5,065 nucleotides of DNA from Enterobacteriaceae bacterium UBA3516. GTDB lineage: Bacteria > Pseudomonadota > Gammaproteobacteria > Enterobacterales > Enterobacteriaceae. The notes under the pieces were generated by a model. It was not told the origin of the DNA. It searched no databases and worked only from the letters and a program-made list of their open reading frames with translations. The translations under genes and the position numbers were made by a program. The stretch covers positions 1-5,065 of the forward strand of contig DFPL01000042.1 of NCBI GenBank assembly GCA_002377245.1, read 5' to 3'. Below, in pieces: positions 4,969 to 5,065 of this stretch. How positions within the stretch are numbered: the stretch's first letter is position 1; every line of letters starts with the position of its first letter.

Positions 4969-5065
4969 GGAAGGGGGGGGGCATTTTGCCTTCGGGCTGA
5001 GTGATCCTCAGATCTGCACTTTCCCCCTCACCCTAACCCTCTCCCTCAGGGCTGAGAGATCCCCA
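4969..5065. repeat. Intergenic repeats after the chemoreceptor, cut by the window end
   Basis: Directly after the stop codon are AAG and then nine consecutive Gs (4973-4981). GGCA-TTT-TGCC (4980-4990) and CTGAG-TGATC-CTCAG (4997-5011) are small hairpins without a T-run, so no standard terminator is seen. From 5023 the sequence CCCTCACCCTAACCCTCTCC resembles a repeat found between enterobacterial genes, in which CCCTCTCCCT normally pairs with a following AGGGAGAGGG as a probable bidirectional terminator. Here the second arm is altered (AGGGCTGAGAG), so the stem is imperfect. The repeat assignment is from memory and the right edge is truncated. Confidence 0.4.

Overview
The window reads as chromosomal DNA of an enterobacterium (order Enterobacterales, Enterobacter/Klebsiella/Citrobacter-like). 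This rests on sequence style, not on a database match: an ERIC repeat, a REP-like GC hairpin, a 'CCCTAACCCTCTCCC'-type intergenic repeat, Tsr-like chemoreceptor signalling sequence, and E. coli-like promoter elements. No tRNA, rRNA, IS element or CRISPR array was seen.

Layout from left to right. (1) Positions 29-340, minus strand: a HigB-family mRNA-cleaving toxin, first gene of a toxin-first higBA-type pair. Its antitoxin would lie just left of base 1, outside the window. Upstream is a near-perfect 27-bp palindrome that contains the likely -35 box. (2) Positions 341-602: the higB promoter and operator, about 150 nt with nothing convincing, then a REP-like GC hairpin behind the next gene. (3) Positions 603-1370, minus strand: a stand-alone class I glutamine amidotransferase with an intact Cys-His-Glu triad and no synthetase domain. 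(4) Positions 1371-1655: a divergent regulatory region with one promoter per direction. Each promoter carries a palindromic, MarR-style site sharing an 11-of-12-base motif. (5) Positions 1656-2633, plus strand: a fusion of a MarR winged-helix domain and a GNAT acetyltransferase domain. (6) Positions 2634-3069: a 436-nt gap with palindromes, a weak terminator-like hairpin, a possible sigma-28 promoter and an ERIC element ending 39 nt before the next start codon. (7) Positions 3070-4968, plus strand: a full-length methyl-accepting chemotaxis protein with a double-Cache-like periplasmic sensor. (8) Positions 4969-5065: a run of nine Gs, small hairpins and a truncated interspersed repeat.

Functional units. 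The amidotransferase and the MarR-GNAT gene look like one divergent regulatory pair, in which the MarR domain probably represses itself and its neighbour; the small molecule and the acetylation target are unknown. The toxin is half of an independent stress or maintenance module. The chemoreceptor is probably an accessory member of the flagellar regulon feeding a shared Che pathway. I see no wholly new system. The most distinctive items are the shared operators of the MarR-GNAT/amidotransferase pair and the ERIC element in the probable leader of the chemoreceptor gene.
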